A DNA stretch of 50,019 nucleotides from Armatimonadota bacterium (GTDB taxonomy: Bacteria > Bacillota > Desulfotomaculia > Desulfotomaculales > Nap2-2B): assembly GCA_023511535.1 (NCBI GenBank), contig JAIMBK010000016.1, forward strand, positions 1 to 50,019, written 5' to 3'. The notes under the pieces were generated by a model, which had not been told where the DNA came from, ran no database searches, and worked only from the letters and a program-made list of their open reading frames with translations. Shown piece after piece: positions 41,014-48,360 of the stretch. The translations under genes were made by a program, and so were the position numbers. Position 1 is the stretch's first letter. Each line of letters begins with the position of its first letter.

Positions 41014-41757
41014 TTACCATCTACGCCGGTTCGCCTGCAAGGGCTTTTCCTTTTCGTGCAGACCAGTCTGTTTCCCCTGCCATTGTCCAATTCTGATTTT
41101 TATCGCAAAAGGCAGCTCGTCAAGCAACGGCCTGAAACGCTCCTTCCCTTGTTCTGCCGTCCCTCTCAAAAGGCCATGCTCTTCCCTTGCAACAGCAGCC
41201 ACCGCATCAAGGCATTTGGTGATTTCCTGGAGGGCCTGTTCCATCTGCTCAACGGCTTTATCAACCTGGGCCTGAAGCTCCCGCAGGGTTTTCAACGTTT
41301 CTTTGCTTATCTCCGGTAGAGGGGCAAGTTCGGGGGTTGTTTCAAAAATCTGACTGTCGAACGAGCCGGGCCAATACCGCAGCAAGCTCCTTAAAAACTC
41401 CAGCCTTGCAGTTTGCTTGAATCCGGCCAAACTTTCTTCCAGGACTTCCGGGGGGATTTGGCCGACAACTTCCTGTAACTCCCGTTCAAAGGCTTCCTTT
41501 ACCCGTTCGTCAATGTCATGCAAAACGTCCTGCAAATCAATCCTCTTGGGCTTTTCTTTTCGTCTAAAAAAACGTGGCTTTCTCTCATCTTCCAAAAGCT
41601 GGCTTAAGTATGTGGAAAATTCATGGTACACGTCCAAACCAATGTTCCGGGCCTCAATCCACACTCTTGTTTTCGGGGGGGCCGGGGGCTGATCGGGGGC
41701 CGCCAGCCGCACCCCAATTCCTTTATTCGCCATTGCTTCAGTAATTGACTTCGCCAT
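41014..41757 (-). CDS. Element-conserved helical protein, E2 copy
   Basis: 247 residues; homologue of the E1 protein 5785-6531 with long identical stretches (APDQPPAPPKTRVWIEAR, VVGQIPPEVLEESLAGFK, YWPGSFDSQIFE). The coiled-coil middle is more diverged. Its ATG overlaps the stop of the upstream zinc-ribbon gene by 1 base. Function unknown. Confidence 0.75.
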   Translation of the reverse strand: MAKSITEAMANKGIGVRLAAPDQPPAPPKTRVWIEARNIGLDVYHEFSTYLSQLLEDERKPRFFRRKEKPKRIDLQDVLHDIDERVKEAFERELQEVVGQIPPEVLEESLAGFKQTARLEFLRSLLRYWPGSFDSQIFETTPELAPLPEISKETLKTLRELQAQVDKAVEQMEQALQEITKCLDAVAAVAREEHGLLRGTAEQGKERFRPLLDELPFAIKIRIGQWQGKQTGLHEKEKPLQANRRRW

Positions 41758-42008
41758 TAAAAACCTCTCCTTTCATTTTTCAGAATTGCTTCAATCAGAT
41801 TTCCCGGCCAGGGCTGCACCATGCCGGGCAGTTCACCACGGAATTTCCCCCGCCTGCTCAACTCCCTTCGCTTCAACCGTCCGTTGTATTCCCTGCACGT
41901 GGGGCAAAGGCCGCCGATTTCCGCCGGGGCCATCCTGCACTGCCGGCACATTTGCACCTTGTTTTTTAGCCGCAAAATTTTCATGTTGTTTTTATGGAAG
42001 GACGCCAT
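41757..42008 (-). CDS. Small zinc-ribbon-like protein, E2 copy
   Basis: 83 residues, ATG start, GGAGGTG upstream inside the preceding ORF. CRQCRMAPAEIGGLCPTC is the two-CxxC ribbon; a basic helix RLKRRELSRRGKF follows. Matches E1 6535-6801 including the MASF start. Function unknown. Confidence 0.7.
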   Translation of the reverse strand: MASFHKNNMKILRLKNKVQMCRQCRMAPAEIGGLCPTCREYNGRLKRRELSRRGKFRGELPGMVQPWPGNLIEAILKNERRGF

Positions 42009-42014
42009 TTTTCG

Positions 42015-42131
42015 TCACCTCCAAAATCCTTTTGGCAATTTTTCCTGTTCCCTTTTTAACTGCTCCTCAATCTGCTTCCGGGCAACCCCGGACGCCCGCA
42101 TTACCCGATTCAGTTCTTGAACGTCCGCCAT
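42015..42131 (-). CDS. Small helical ORF (38 aa)
   Basis: MADVQELNRVMRASGVARKQ, then a Lys/Glu-rich helix ending GFWR. It occupies the same slot as the 49-residue E1 ORF and its end contains the ribosome binding site of the next gene. Supported mainly by position. Confidence 0.5.
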   Translation of the reverse strand: MADVQELNRVMRASGVARKQIEEQLKREQEKLPKGFWR

Positions 42132-42134
42132 AGG

Positions 42135-42266
42135 TTATCTTCCCCTCCTTCGGTTTTTGGAGTACAGCCGCTTTTTTGCTTCTCGTTCTTCCTTCCTTAG
42201 TGCCTTCATGAATCGGTCAAGCAGGGAATCAAATGATTCATTTGGCTTTTTCCTTGCCTGGGCCAT
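42135..42266 (-). CDS. Small basic ORF (43 aa), E2 copy
   Basis: MAQARKKPNESFDSLLDRFM, then KEEREAKKRLYSKNRRRGR. Homologue of E1 6958-7086, with the same 29-base overlap with the ribbon-helix-helix gene. Function unknown. Confidence 0.65.
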   Translation of the reverse strand: MAQARKKPNESFDSLLDRFMKALRKEEREAKKRLYSKNRRRGR

Positions 42267-42468
42267 TACCTTTCTTCCTTTCCACAATTTTCCAATTTCC
42301 CTGCAGCCATGCCAGGGATTGCCATTGCCAGATGTATGCTTGAATGGCTGCCCTAGCAAGGTCGGATATTGTTACGTCCCGCATCCTGGGATTGTCTCTT
42401 CTGATGTTTTTTCTTAAAACTTCCAATTCGTGGAGAAGTTCAGGGGGCAGTCTGACGGTTATCCGCAT
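42238..42468 (-). CDS. Ribbon-helix-helix-like small protein, E2 copy
   Basis: 76 residues; MRITVRLPPELLHELEVL strand plus helices, then SDLARAAIQAYIWQWQ and LQGNWKI as in E1 7058-7288. Likely DNA-binding regulator of the element. Confidence 0.7.
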   Translation of the reverse strand: MRITVRLPPELLHELEVLRKNIRRDNPRMRDVTISDLARAAIQAYIWQWQSLAWLQGNWKIVERKKGNGPGKEKAK

Positions 42469-42480
42469 ATTATCCCTCCC

Positions 42481-42666
42481 TTACTCTTCTTCGCCGGGGT
42501 CAAAAGCAACTAAGGCATCCGCCGCCCGTTCCGCCTGCCGTAGGCCCATATCAATTACCATTTCGAGAACGTTTTCGATTTCCATTTCCATGCCACGGTT
42601 AGCCATTCGTTCCCGCAGGCTTTCCAGCCGTTCTTCAGCTTCAGCAGTTAACGAAAACCTAAGCAC
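42481..42666 (-). CDS. Small helical protein, E2 copy
   Basis: 61 residues from a GTG at 42666 with GGAGG about 8 bases upstream; the longer open frame overlaps the next gene and is not conserved. LRFSLTAEAEERLESLRERM, ANRG and FDPGEEE match E1 7294-7482. Confidence 0.65.
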   Translation of the reverse strand: MLRFSLTAEAEERLESLRERMANRGMEMEIENVLEMVIDMGLRQAERAADALVAFDPGEEE

Positions 42667-43009
42667 TACCGGCCACCTCCTTCCGTTTTTTAGTCTCCGT
42701 CCGCCTTTTTGCAGTTTCCTCCAACACTTCGTTCCAATCGGGGGTATAAGCACCGGGGGTTTCATAGCCTAAGACTTCCATTGTGCCGTCCGGCATTTCC
42801 CCCCAAACCTCGTATGTCCCCGGCGGGGCAGGGATTACGCCAATCACCGTTTCGCCTTCTTCCAAATCCAGGTATTCGTTAACCAAACCCTCCCAATTGA
42901 AGGCCACCGGCCTTGCCGAAACGAAATGCGTCGGTTCCCCCCGCTTGGGCTGAAAATAAGGGACTTTCGTCACCAAAAAGCCGATAACCGCGTCTTTGAT
43001 AAATTCCAT
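42659..43009 (-). CDS. Unknown protein downstream of the primase gene
   Basis: 116 residues, ATG with GGAGGG 7 bases upstream. It starts MEFIKDAVIGFLVTKVPYF; the middle is acidic and beta-rich (YLDLEEGETVIGVIPAPPGTYEVW) and the C-terminus basic (KRRTETKKRKEV). No E1 counterpart. I do not recognise it; its stop overlaps the next start by 8 bases. Confidence 0.6.
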   Translation of the reverse strand: MEFIKDAVIGFLVTKVPYFQPKRGEPTHFVSARPVAFNWEGLVNEYLDLEEGETVIGVIPAPPGTYEVWGEMPDGTMEVLGYETPGAYTPDWNEVLEETAKRRTETKKRKEVAGSA

Positions 43010-43052
43010 AAGTAACCCTCCTTATCAGGAATTATTCTTAGTCGGAATGCAC

Positions 43053-43312
43053 TTGGAATAGAAGTTGGAATGAAAATTCCTCAAATCTCGCTTTTTAGCT
43101 GCGTCCAAAAGTTGTCCGGGACATTTTTGACAGTATTTTTATCATTTCCATTCCAACTGTTCCAAGTAGCCGCAAACCCTTGTCCTGACTGGATTTCTTC
43201 ATTCCAAGTTCCATTCCAAGTCCGTTCCAAGTTCCCCTTTTCCATTCCAACTTCCCCCCTTTTTTTACTACTTGGAACGGTTGGAATACTTTCTAACTTA
43301 GAACACTTGGAA
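43053..43312. repeat. TTCCAA iterons: probable E2 origin
   Basis: Eleven copies of TTCCAA or its inverse TTGGAA in about 260 bases, at 43053, 43065, 43151, 43160, 43202, 43214, 43225, 43245, 43272, 43281 and 43307, many as CATTCCAAGT at 9-12-base spacing. They lie in the last codons of the primase gene (giving Trp-Asn repeats) and just beyond it. Typical of an iteron origin beside its replication gene. Confidence 0.8.
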
Positions 43313-45042
43313 TACATAGAATGATTATTTGATTGATTGTACTTGCCATAAGCAGGTTGGGTTAATTCACCGTCCTGGGCCATGAGGTTCATTAGCCGGG
43401 CAACCCTGCCATAGTCCTTACCCAAAATCTTTGCAACTTCTTTGGGTGACATGGGAACGAGGTTTTCTTTAAGAACGTCAATGATTTCCTGCCGTTCCTG
43501 GGAACGGCGATAATCCTCCGCATTACCTAACAACTGCCAGCTGGTGGTCGTCCGGTCGAATTCCAAAGCAAACCCCGCTTCCCCGTCAATTACAATATCC
43601 CGTCCAGTTACCTTTAACGTTGCGTCCGCTCTCCCCCGCTCCCGCAGCAACACCCAGGAAGTATCTGCTCCACCGGGAATTCCTTCGCTTCCGGAAATGA
43701 GGGTCAGAAAGTCCGTGCTAGCACCCTGGTTTAGATGATGAATCACCAGGACGGCGATTTCAAATTCGTCCGCCACGCTTTTCAGGCTGCTCATTACGGC
43801 ATAGTCGTCGGCATAGACGCCGGAATTTTTGCTCCGGGGGGGCCGGATTTTCTGCAACACGTCAACTATGACAAGCTTTGTTCCGGGATTGGCCGCCAGC
43901 CACTCCCGCAAAAGGGTTAGACCGTCCTGGTCAATGCGGGGCCAGCTGGTAAAAAAAGTGATTTTGCCGGGGGGCGGGGCACCCTGAAGGACGGAGGAAA
44001 GCCGGTCTTTTAGACGTCTCTGGGTGTCCTCTAAAGACAGGTAGAGGACACCCGCCTGTTTTACTTGTCGGTCGAGAATTCTCCCGCCGGACGCCACGGC
44101 CACGGCAATGTTCAGGGCCAGCCAGGACTTGCCGATTTTTGAACGTCCGGCCAGAAGGGTTAATCCTGTTGGCAGTAAATCAGGAATTAACCAAATCGGT
44201 TCGGGGAAAACCTTTTCCAGCAGCTCCTTGTCGGTAATCCCCGCCGGCAGCCTGTCAAGTTTTTTTGCTTCCTCCCCTGGGTTTTTGTACTTCCAGGCCG
44301 ATTCAACTTTTTCTTTGGCCGTTTCCTCCGGGAAGGGGGGTTGGCAGTTCCTGGCCGCCTCCAGCACCAGCCGGGTTGCTTCCTCTTTGGTTAGCCCCTG
44401 CGTCCTCAGCCTGCAGGCATATTTGAACAAGGTGGCATCTCGCATACCTTCCGGGACGCCGTTCAGGACGTTGACGGGGTTGATTTTGTCCCGCCTACCG
44501 CCGGACTGCCGTTTACCTTGCAACAACTCCAGCAGCCATTTTGGGCAGGGGGCCGGGCCGTCCGGCAAGTCATCCGGATTCATGCCGGGCACCCAGGTAT
44601 ATTTTCTGCCGGAAGCATGGCCACTGCCGGGGGCCACCACATAGCCGCCATCAGCTCGAATATCCACGCCGGGCAACACCCGGACGGCATCCTGAACGGG
44701 AAAGCCGGGGCAACGGAAATAATAGTGTGTCCCCTTTCCAGTCTGCACTGTCCAGGTCAAAGGAAGGTGTTTCCCTTTTATCGCTTCCGCACCCTCCGGG
44801 CCGTCTATGTCCAGGACAATGACCCCGGACACCTGGCCGGTCACGATCCCCCAGTTGCACCCTGGGAATTGTTTCTTCCACCGGGCTATTTCCTCTTCCG
44901 TGGGGCGGCGGCCTTGAAACTCTTTCCAGGGGACGCGGGGGTGTTTCCCTGGCTTGTCGCAGTCCGGGTTGCCGCAGGAACACCGCCCGTTTTTAACTGA
45001 ATGTAAGGGGATAACGCTAAAAGTCGATTGTAAGTTGGTCAT
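43081..45042 (-). CDS. Primase-polymerase / RecA-like ATPase replication protein
   Basis: 653 residues. N-terminal primase-polymerase domain (about 1-190): VIVLDIDGPEG, GTHYYFRCPG and VDIRADGGYVVAPGS. Then a PriCT-like helical region (about 205-270). A RecA/RepA-type ATPase (about 285-520) has Walker A GRSKIGKS and LVIVDVLQKI as Walker B. A helix-turn-helix-like part follows (VAKILGKDYGRVARLMNLM), and the low-complexity end TWNGTWNEE...WNSWNG is the translation of the iterons. It should prime and start replication of E2, replacing the initiator-loader pair of E1. Its start overlaps the upstream gene by 26 bases. Confidence 0.88.
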   Translation of the reverse strand: MTNLQSTFSVIPLHSVKNGRCSCGNPDCDKPGKHPRVPWKEFQGRRPTEEEIARWKKQFPGCNWGIVTGQVSGVIVLDIDGPEGAEAIKGKHLPLTWTVQTGKGTHYYFRCPGFPVQDAVRVLPGVDIRADGGYVVAPGSGHASGRKYTWVPGMNPDDLPDGPAPCPKWLLELLQGKRQSGGRRDKINPVNVLNGVPEGMRDATLFKYACRLRTQGLTKEEATRLVLEAARNCQPPFPEETAKEKVESAWKYKNPGEEAKKLDRLPAGITDKELLEKVFPEPIWLIPDLLPTGLTLLAGRSKIGKSWLALNIAVAVASGGRILDRQVKQAGVLYLSLEDTQRRLKDRLSSVLQGAPPPGKITFFTSWPRIDQDGLTLLREWLAANPGTKLVIVDVLQKIRPPRSKNSGVYADDYAVMSSLKSVADEFEIAVLVIHHLNQGASTDFLTLISGSEGIPGGADTSWVLLRERGRADATLKVTGRDIVIDGEAGFALEFDRTTTSWQLLGNAEDYRRSQERQEIIDVLKENLVPMSPKEVAKILGKDYGRVARLMNLMAQDGELTQPAYGKYNQSNNHSMYSKCSKLESIPTVPSSKKRGEVGMEKGNLERTWNGTWNEEIQSGQGFAATWNSWNGNDKNTVKNVPDNFWTQLKSEI

Positions 45043-45385
45043 AGCTAGGGTTCACTTCTTTCCAGTGTCGATAATTCAGGTACATTCGCTTTGGGTGAAA
45101 GCTGCCAACAGTTTTCACCAGTGTTTTTGGGTGATTTCTTAGGGTCTCAAGCTCGATTTCGTAAATTCTGTTTCTCGAAGTGACTATGTGTCTTATCAGT
45201 GTGTTCCCCGGCAATTCGGGTTCATAACGCAAGTCGATTCCGCAGCAACCGAGGTAGTTAAGTAAGCGGTCGATCTTTTGAACAAAAACAGGCCGTCCGT
45301 CCTCGTAAATGAGTTTGCCGATTTTTTTAAGTTCCCCGCCGCACCAAGCGGAAATTGTGGTTCCGCCGTTAGCCTTTCTTTTCAT
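45017..45385 (-). CDS. Unknown protein between repressor and primase
   Basis: 122 residues, ATG with GGAGGTG 7 bases upstream. Beta-rich; GKLIYEDGRPVFVQKIDRLL and a basic end with YRHWKEV. Same slot and similar size as E1 9508-9870, little sequence identity. Overlaps both neighbours, so it is translated together with the repressor and primase. Function unknown. Confidence 0.6.
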   Translation of the reverse strand: MKRKANGGTTISAWCGGELKKIGKLIYEDGRPVFVQKIDRLLNYLGCCGIDLRYEPELPGNTLIRHIVTSRNRIYEIELETLRNHPKTLVKTVGSFHPKRMYLNYRHWKEVNPSYDQLTIDF

Positions 45386-45596
45386 TTCTTTTCACCTCCA
45401 GGGGCCAGCCGTTTTTGTCGAATAGTTCAGTTTCGCTTACTTGCAGCACCTGGCAGATCCTTTTCCGGAGTGCTGGCCAGCAGGGCTGCTGCTTATGTTC
45501 GATTTTTGAAATCGCTGACGGGTGAACGAGTGCAAGGCCGCCAAGTCTCGATTGTGACAGTCCCCTTTCCTCCCGGATTTTTTGCAGCTTAGTCAT
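45369..45596 (-). CDS. XRE-family repressor of E2
   Basis: 75 residues from the ATG at 45596, AGAGGTG upstream. Helix-turn-helix: MTKLQKIREERGLSQSRLGG, then HPSAISKIE; it ends with WPALRKRICQVLQVSETELF, matching the E1 repressor. Heads the leftward operon; divergent from the 45777 gene. Confidence 0.8.
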   Translation of the reverse strand: MTKLQKIREERGLSQSRLGGLALVHPSAISKIEHKQQPCWPALRKRICQVLQVSETELFDKNGWPLEVKRNEKKG

Positions 45597-45620
45597 ACAA
45601 ATCACCTCTTTCTTTGAAAA

Positions 45621-45636
45621 TGTTTCACGTGGAACA
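45621..45636. promoter_or_regulatory. parS-like centromere site
   Basis: On the minus strand TGTTCCACGTGAAACA, which fits the chromosomal parS consensus TGTTNCACGTGAAACA at every position. It lies in the divergent promoter region of E2, 25 bases before the repressor start. No parA or parB gene is on the element, so host ParB (Spo0J) would be the binder. Confidence 0.8.
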
Positions 45637-45669
45637 TTGTTACTTCAAGAATAACATTGCTCTTTTCAC

Positions 45670-45698
45670 TTGACAAACATGAAGGTATGTTATATCAT
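45670..45698 (+). promoter_or_regulatory. Rightward promoter of E2
   Basis: TTGACA (45670-45675), 17 bases, TATCAT (45693-45698). An AACAT/ATGTT inverted repeat lies in the spacer, a possible repressor operator. Confidence 0.7.
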
Positions 45699-45776
45699 GA
45701 GTATAAGCCGCATGAATAGCGGGTTTGATGAAATGTGAAAAATAGCAAGTTGATGTGACGCTTTGGGGGTGGTTTT

Positions 45777-46682
45777 TTGGAAAAGTTGCTGGTCACAGAC
45801 ATGGCCGGGCAGGCGTTCACCTGGAGGAAGGGTAAGTATATAGAGAAAGGGGGTTATCTCATTCCCTCCGGACGGGCCTACGAATACCGCCCGGACTTCG
45901 AAAGAATATGCGAAGTGTTGGCCGGTTTGACGGAAGAGGAAATACCCTGGTTTGCAAATGAATTCGGGCTGCCGGGAACGTGGGCTTATTTCCTCAAAAC
46001 GGGGGCTTATGAAAGCTACGTCCGGTTTGAGAAACCACAGGAGAAACCGGCACGGTTGAAATGGGATAGGTTGTTCGGGCTTATTGAGGGTTGTACCTTA
46101 ACATTCGATTACAAGGATTCTAACGATTTTTGGCGGGCCTACCGGGAACCGGTTCTGCTTACCGAATTGGCTTTAGCGGAATTCCGCCACGCCGTCCGGG
46201 CCGCATTAGCGGGGGAATTCCACCATGCCTTGAAAGTGCAATTTGAATTGGTCGAAGGGCAGCTTATCTGCCGGGCCAGCTCCCTTCTTGAGGGGGCACT
46301 TGCTACTTTTCTATGGAACATCACCCACGGAAAGGTATTCCGGGAATGTGCGGGGCGGGGCAGGTATGGTTGCATGTCCTGCAAGCACGGCAGGATGTAT
46401 TTCTGGCCGAAAAGCAAAAAGCACGTCATGGGGGAAACTGCCTGCAAGATTTACCAGGCAGGGAGGGCCAGAAAACACCGGGAAGGTAAGACGGAGAAAA
46501 TGCCGCAGAGAAGCAAGATCAGGATGGAACAGGCCATTGCCATGCACCGGCAGGGGGTAAGCACGGTGGAAATAGCGGAAAGGTTAGGAGTAAGCATGGG
46601 AATTGTTGTAAATTGGGTGAAGGGAGAGAAGAAAGGGAAGGACAAAAAAAGAGTTCGCCGGTTGCTTAATAATTCCGAGTAA
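45777..46682 (+). CDS. Zinc-binding and helix-turn-helix protein of E2
   Basis: 301 residues, TTG start with GGGGGTGG upstream. The middle is helical (LTELALAEFRHAVRAALAGE), followed by a Cys cluster (CAGRGRYGCMSCKHG...GETACKIYQ, about 200-230) like a CGNR-type finger. A C-terminal helix-turn-helix (MHRQGVSTVEIAERLGVSMG) and a basic end VRRLLNNSE follow. Same place and orientation as the E1 gene at 10125; the two share architecture more than sequence. Probably a DNA-binding regulator divergent from the repressor. Confidence 0.65.
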   Translation: MEKLLVTDMAGQAFTWRKGKYIEKGGYLIPSGRAYEYRPDFERICEVLAGLTEEEIPWFANEFGLPGTWAYFLKTGAYESYVRFEKPQEKPARLKWDRLFGLIEGCTLTFDYKDSNDFWRAYREPVLLTELALAEFRHAVRAALAGEFHHALKVQFELVEGQLICRASSLLEGALATFLWNITHGKVFRECAGRGRYGCMSCKHGRMYFWPKSKKHVMGETACKIYQAGRARKHREGKTEKMPQRSKIRMEQAIAMHRQGVSTVEIAERLGVSMGIVVNWVKGEKKGKDKKRVRRLLNNSE

Positions 46683-46692
46683 AAAAGTAGGA

Positions 46693-46722
46693 ATTAATTC
46701 CGAGTGAATTGGTCGGAATTAC
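46693..46722 (+). repeat. 30-bp direct repeat, right copy
   Basis: 27 of 30 bases match 39612-39641. A partial third copy (AATTCCGAGTAA) is just upstream at about 46672-46683. Confidence 0.7.
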
Positions 46723-46738
46723 CCGAAGGGGGGCAGTC

Positions 46739-46777
46739 CATAAGCAAAACTTATCGCAGGCATGAGGAAATTTTATG
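46739..46777 (+). other. 39-bp conserved right-end block of E2
   Basis: One mismatch to 11324-11362 in E1. Carries a small hairpin and the ribosome binding site and start of the tiny ORF. Confidence 0.75.
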
Positions 46778-46873
46778 AGAAAGGGGGGTGAAAAGGGGGA
46801 GGAAAGGAGGAATTGCCAGCGAAAACTAACATTACCGGACTGCTCTTCCGGAAGAATTGTAGAACAACTTTAG
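46775..46873 (+). CDS. Possible 32-residue peptide at the E2 right end
   Basis: ATG 6 bases after GAGGA; a basic peptide ending SSGRIVEQL, like the E1 peptide TTKRIVEQF. Frame is kept despite a 12-base length difference. Could be chance within conserved DNA sites. Confidence 0.4.
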   Translation: MRKGGEKGEERRNCQRKLTLPDCSSGRIVEQL

Positions 46874-46885
46874 TCCGGTAATGTT
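46828..46885. repeat. Inverted integrase-type sites at the E2 right end
   Basis: AACATTACCGGACT (46828-46841) and AGTCCGGTAATGTT (46872-46885) are exact inverse copies. They take the place of the CAAGGGACT sites of E1 and resemble CTACCGGCCT (46946-46955) in the tRNA-Gly fragment. Confidence 0.75.
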
Positions 46886-46945
46886 GACAATACCGAAGAG
46901 GAAAAAAGTGCAGTATTTATGCGGGGTTCCGGGTTTCGGCAAACA

Positions 46946-46997
46946 CTACCGGCCTTCCAAGCCGGGTACGTGGGTTCGATTCCCATCACCCGCTCCA
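46946..46997 (+). pseudogene. 3' fragment of tRNA-Gly (UCC): right att site of E2
   Basis: Contains a complete anticodon arm CCGGC-CTTCCAA-GCCGG (anticodon UCC), a T arm with TTCGATT, the 3' acceptor strand CACCCGC and TCCA. The 5' half does not fold as a D arm, and the 5' acceptor strand is missing, so it is not a working tRNA. It is the displaced 3' end left by an insertion into a tRNA-Gly gene whose intact copy is not in this window. Confidence 0.8.
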
Positions 46998-47099
46998 GTT
47001 TTTGCTCATATGTTTTTTGTTATACCCGGCAGAATACCTCCCTGACTATGCCCATTCCCTCCCCTTTCACTTTTGCCGGAGGAAAGAGGGTGATTGACA

Positions 47100-48029
47100 A
47101 TGCGGCGGTGTGTGAAATGCAAAGGGGAGTCGGTAATAAATCTGAAATCGACCAATGCGGCCTTTTGTAAAGAGCATTTTATTGAGTACTTTTTAAGGCA
47201 GGTAACCAGGGCCATCAAAAAATATAGAATGCTTGCCGGGGACCAGCAGGTGCTGGTTGCCGTTTCAGGCGGCAAGGACAGCATGGCCCTGTGGGATGCC
47301 CTGTTATCCCTGGGTTATAAGGCCGACGGCCTGCACGTGGACCTGGGGATAGGGGATTACTCTGAGGGCTCGCGGTTGGTTTGTGAAAGGTTTGCCGCCG
47401 TCCGGGGGGCCAGGTTGTACGTCCTTTCTCTGGCGGACACGTACGGTGCCAGCATGCAGGAAATTGTCCGGCGTACCCGGCGGGTCAGTTGTTCAGTTTG
47501 CGGCACGGTTAAAAGGTACCTGATGAACCTGGTGGTACAGCAAAAAGGGTATCAGGTGGTGGCCACCGGACACAATATGGACGACGAAACGGCGGCTTTG
47601 CTGGGAAATTTATTAAGCTGGCAGGAAGGATACCTGGCGCGCCAGTATCCCCACCTGCCCTCCAGCCATCCCCGTCTTCCCGCCCGCATTAAACCGCTGG
47701 TCCGGTTGGGGGAACTGGAAACGGAGATGTATTGCCGTTTAAGGGGCATTGAGTTTTTAGCCGGTGACTGTCCCCTGGCCAGGGGGGCAACATCTTTGGT
47801 CTATAAGGAATTAATTAACTCCCTGGAAGAAAAAATGCCCGGCACCAAACAGAGATTTCTTTCCGGTTTCTGGGACAGGGGGCGCAGGAATTTTACCGAT
47901 GTGCCGGTGGAATTAAAAGGTTGTTCCCTGTGCGGCCAGCCGACCACAGCCGGCACCTGCCTCTTTTGCCGCCTGATGCAAAAGGCCGGCCTCGATCCTT
48001 TGACCCAACCAAAGGTACGGGAAATTTAA
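47100..48029 (+). CDS. TtuA/TtcA-family tRNA thiolation ATPase
   Basis: About 309 residues; ATG at 47100 with AGAGGGTG 8 bases upstream (a TTG at 47094 is the alternative). N-terminal Cys/His zinc site (CVKCKG...FCKEH), PP-loop SGGKDS (about residue 57), CSVCG for an iron-sulphur cluster (about 130), GHNMDDETAALLG, and a C-terminal zinc site CSLCG...CLFC. This is the architecture of TtuA-like enzymes, which adenylate a tRNA base and replace oxygen with sulphur. Which base is modified is not certain. Confidence 0.85.
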   Translation: MRRCVKCKGESVINLKSTNAAFCKEHFIEYFLRQVTRAIKKYRMLAGDQQVLVAVSGGKDSMALWDALLSLGYKADGLHVDLGIGDYSEGSRLVCERFAAVRGARLYVLSLADTYGASMQEIVRRTRRVSCSVCGTVKRYLMNLVVQQKGYQVVATGHNMDDETAALLGNLLSWQEGYLARQYPHLPSSHPRLPARIKPLVRLGELETEMYCRLRGIEFLAGDCPLARGATSLVYKELINSLEEKMPGTKQRFLSGFWDRGRRNFTDVPVELKGCSLCGQPTTAGTCLFCRLMQKAGLDPLTQPKVREI

Positions 48030-48046
48030 AAAGGCGTCGCATGCAG

Positions 48047-48076
48047 TTGCAGGTCCACTATCTCGTATAGTATAAT
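48047..48076 (+). promoter_or_regulatory. tRNA-Arg promoter
   Basis: TTGCAG (48047-48052), 18 bases, TATAAT (48071-48076). Confidence 0.65.
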
Positions 48077-48125
48077 ATAAACGCTGACAACCGGCGGGGG
48101 CAGCAGGCGACCTGCCCCCGATCAT

Positions 48126-48202
<77 letters not shown>

Positions 48203-48271
48203 GAAAACCCCTTGTCCCGCAAGGGATTGCGGCTCCTTCACTTTTCAGCGAAACCGGCAGAATCAGCGAAA

Positions 48272-48292
48272 TGGGGACAAATTGGGGACAAA
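48272..48292 (+). repeat. TGGGGACAAA direct repeats, integrase arm-type sites
   Basis: Two exact copies (48272-48281 and 48283-48292) between tRNA-Arg and the integrase. The remaining gap 48203-48360 also holds a CCCTTG/CAAGGG hairpin and no gene. Confidence 0.65.
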
Positions 48293-48360
48293 CTACTCTT
48301 AACACCACTTAACAAAAGCCTTCAAGCAAGCGTTATGTTTTAACAAAAAAAAAGAACGGC

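Larger units (their letters stand above)
39612..46997. mobile_element. Element E2, sibling of E1, apparently chimeric
   Basis: Homologous to E1 gene by gene in its leftward operon, hairpin array, terminator and right end. The left end is different: it abuts the tRNA-Val integrase module instead of an E1-like integrase. The right end is a 3' fragment of tRNA-Gly(UCC). The outer boundaries given are the left copy of a 30-bp repeat and the CCA of the tRNA fragment; the true ancestral left end is unclear. Confidence 0.7.

Noticed and set aside
46921..46997. Functional tRNA-Gly gene
   Set aside because: The 5' acceptor strand pairs only partly with the 3' strand and no D arm can be formed; only the 3' half is conserved.
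48203..48240. Terminator after tRNA-Arg
   Set aside because: A CCCTTG/CAAGGG hairpin exists but no T run follows, so I do not call a terminator.
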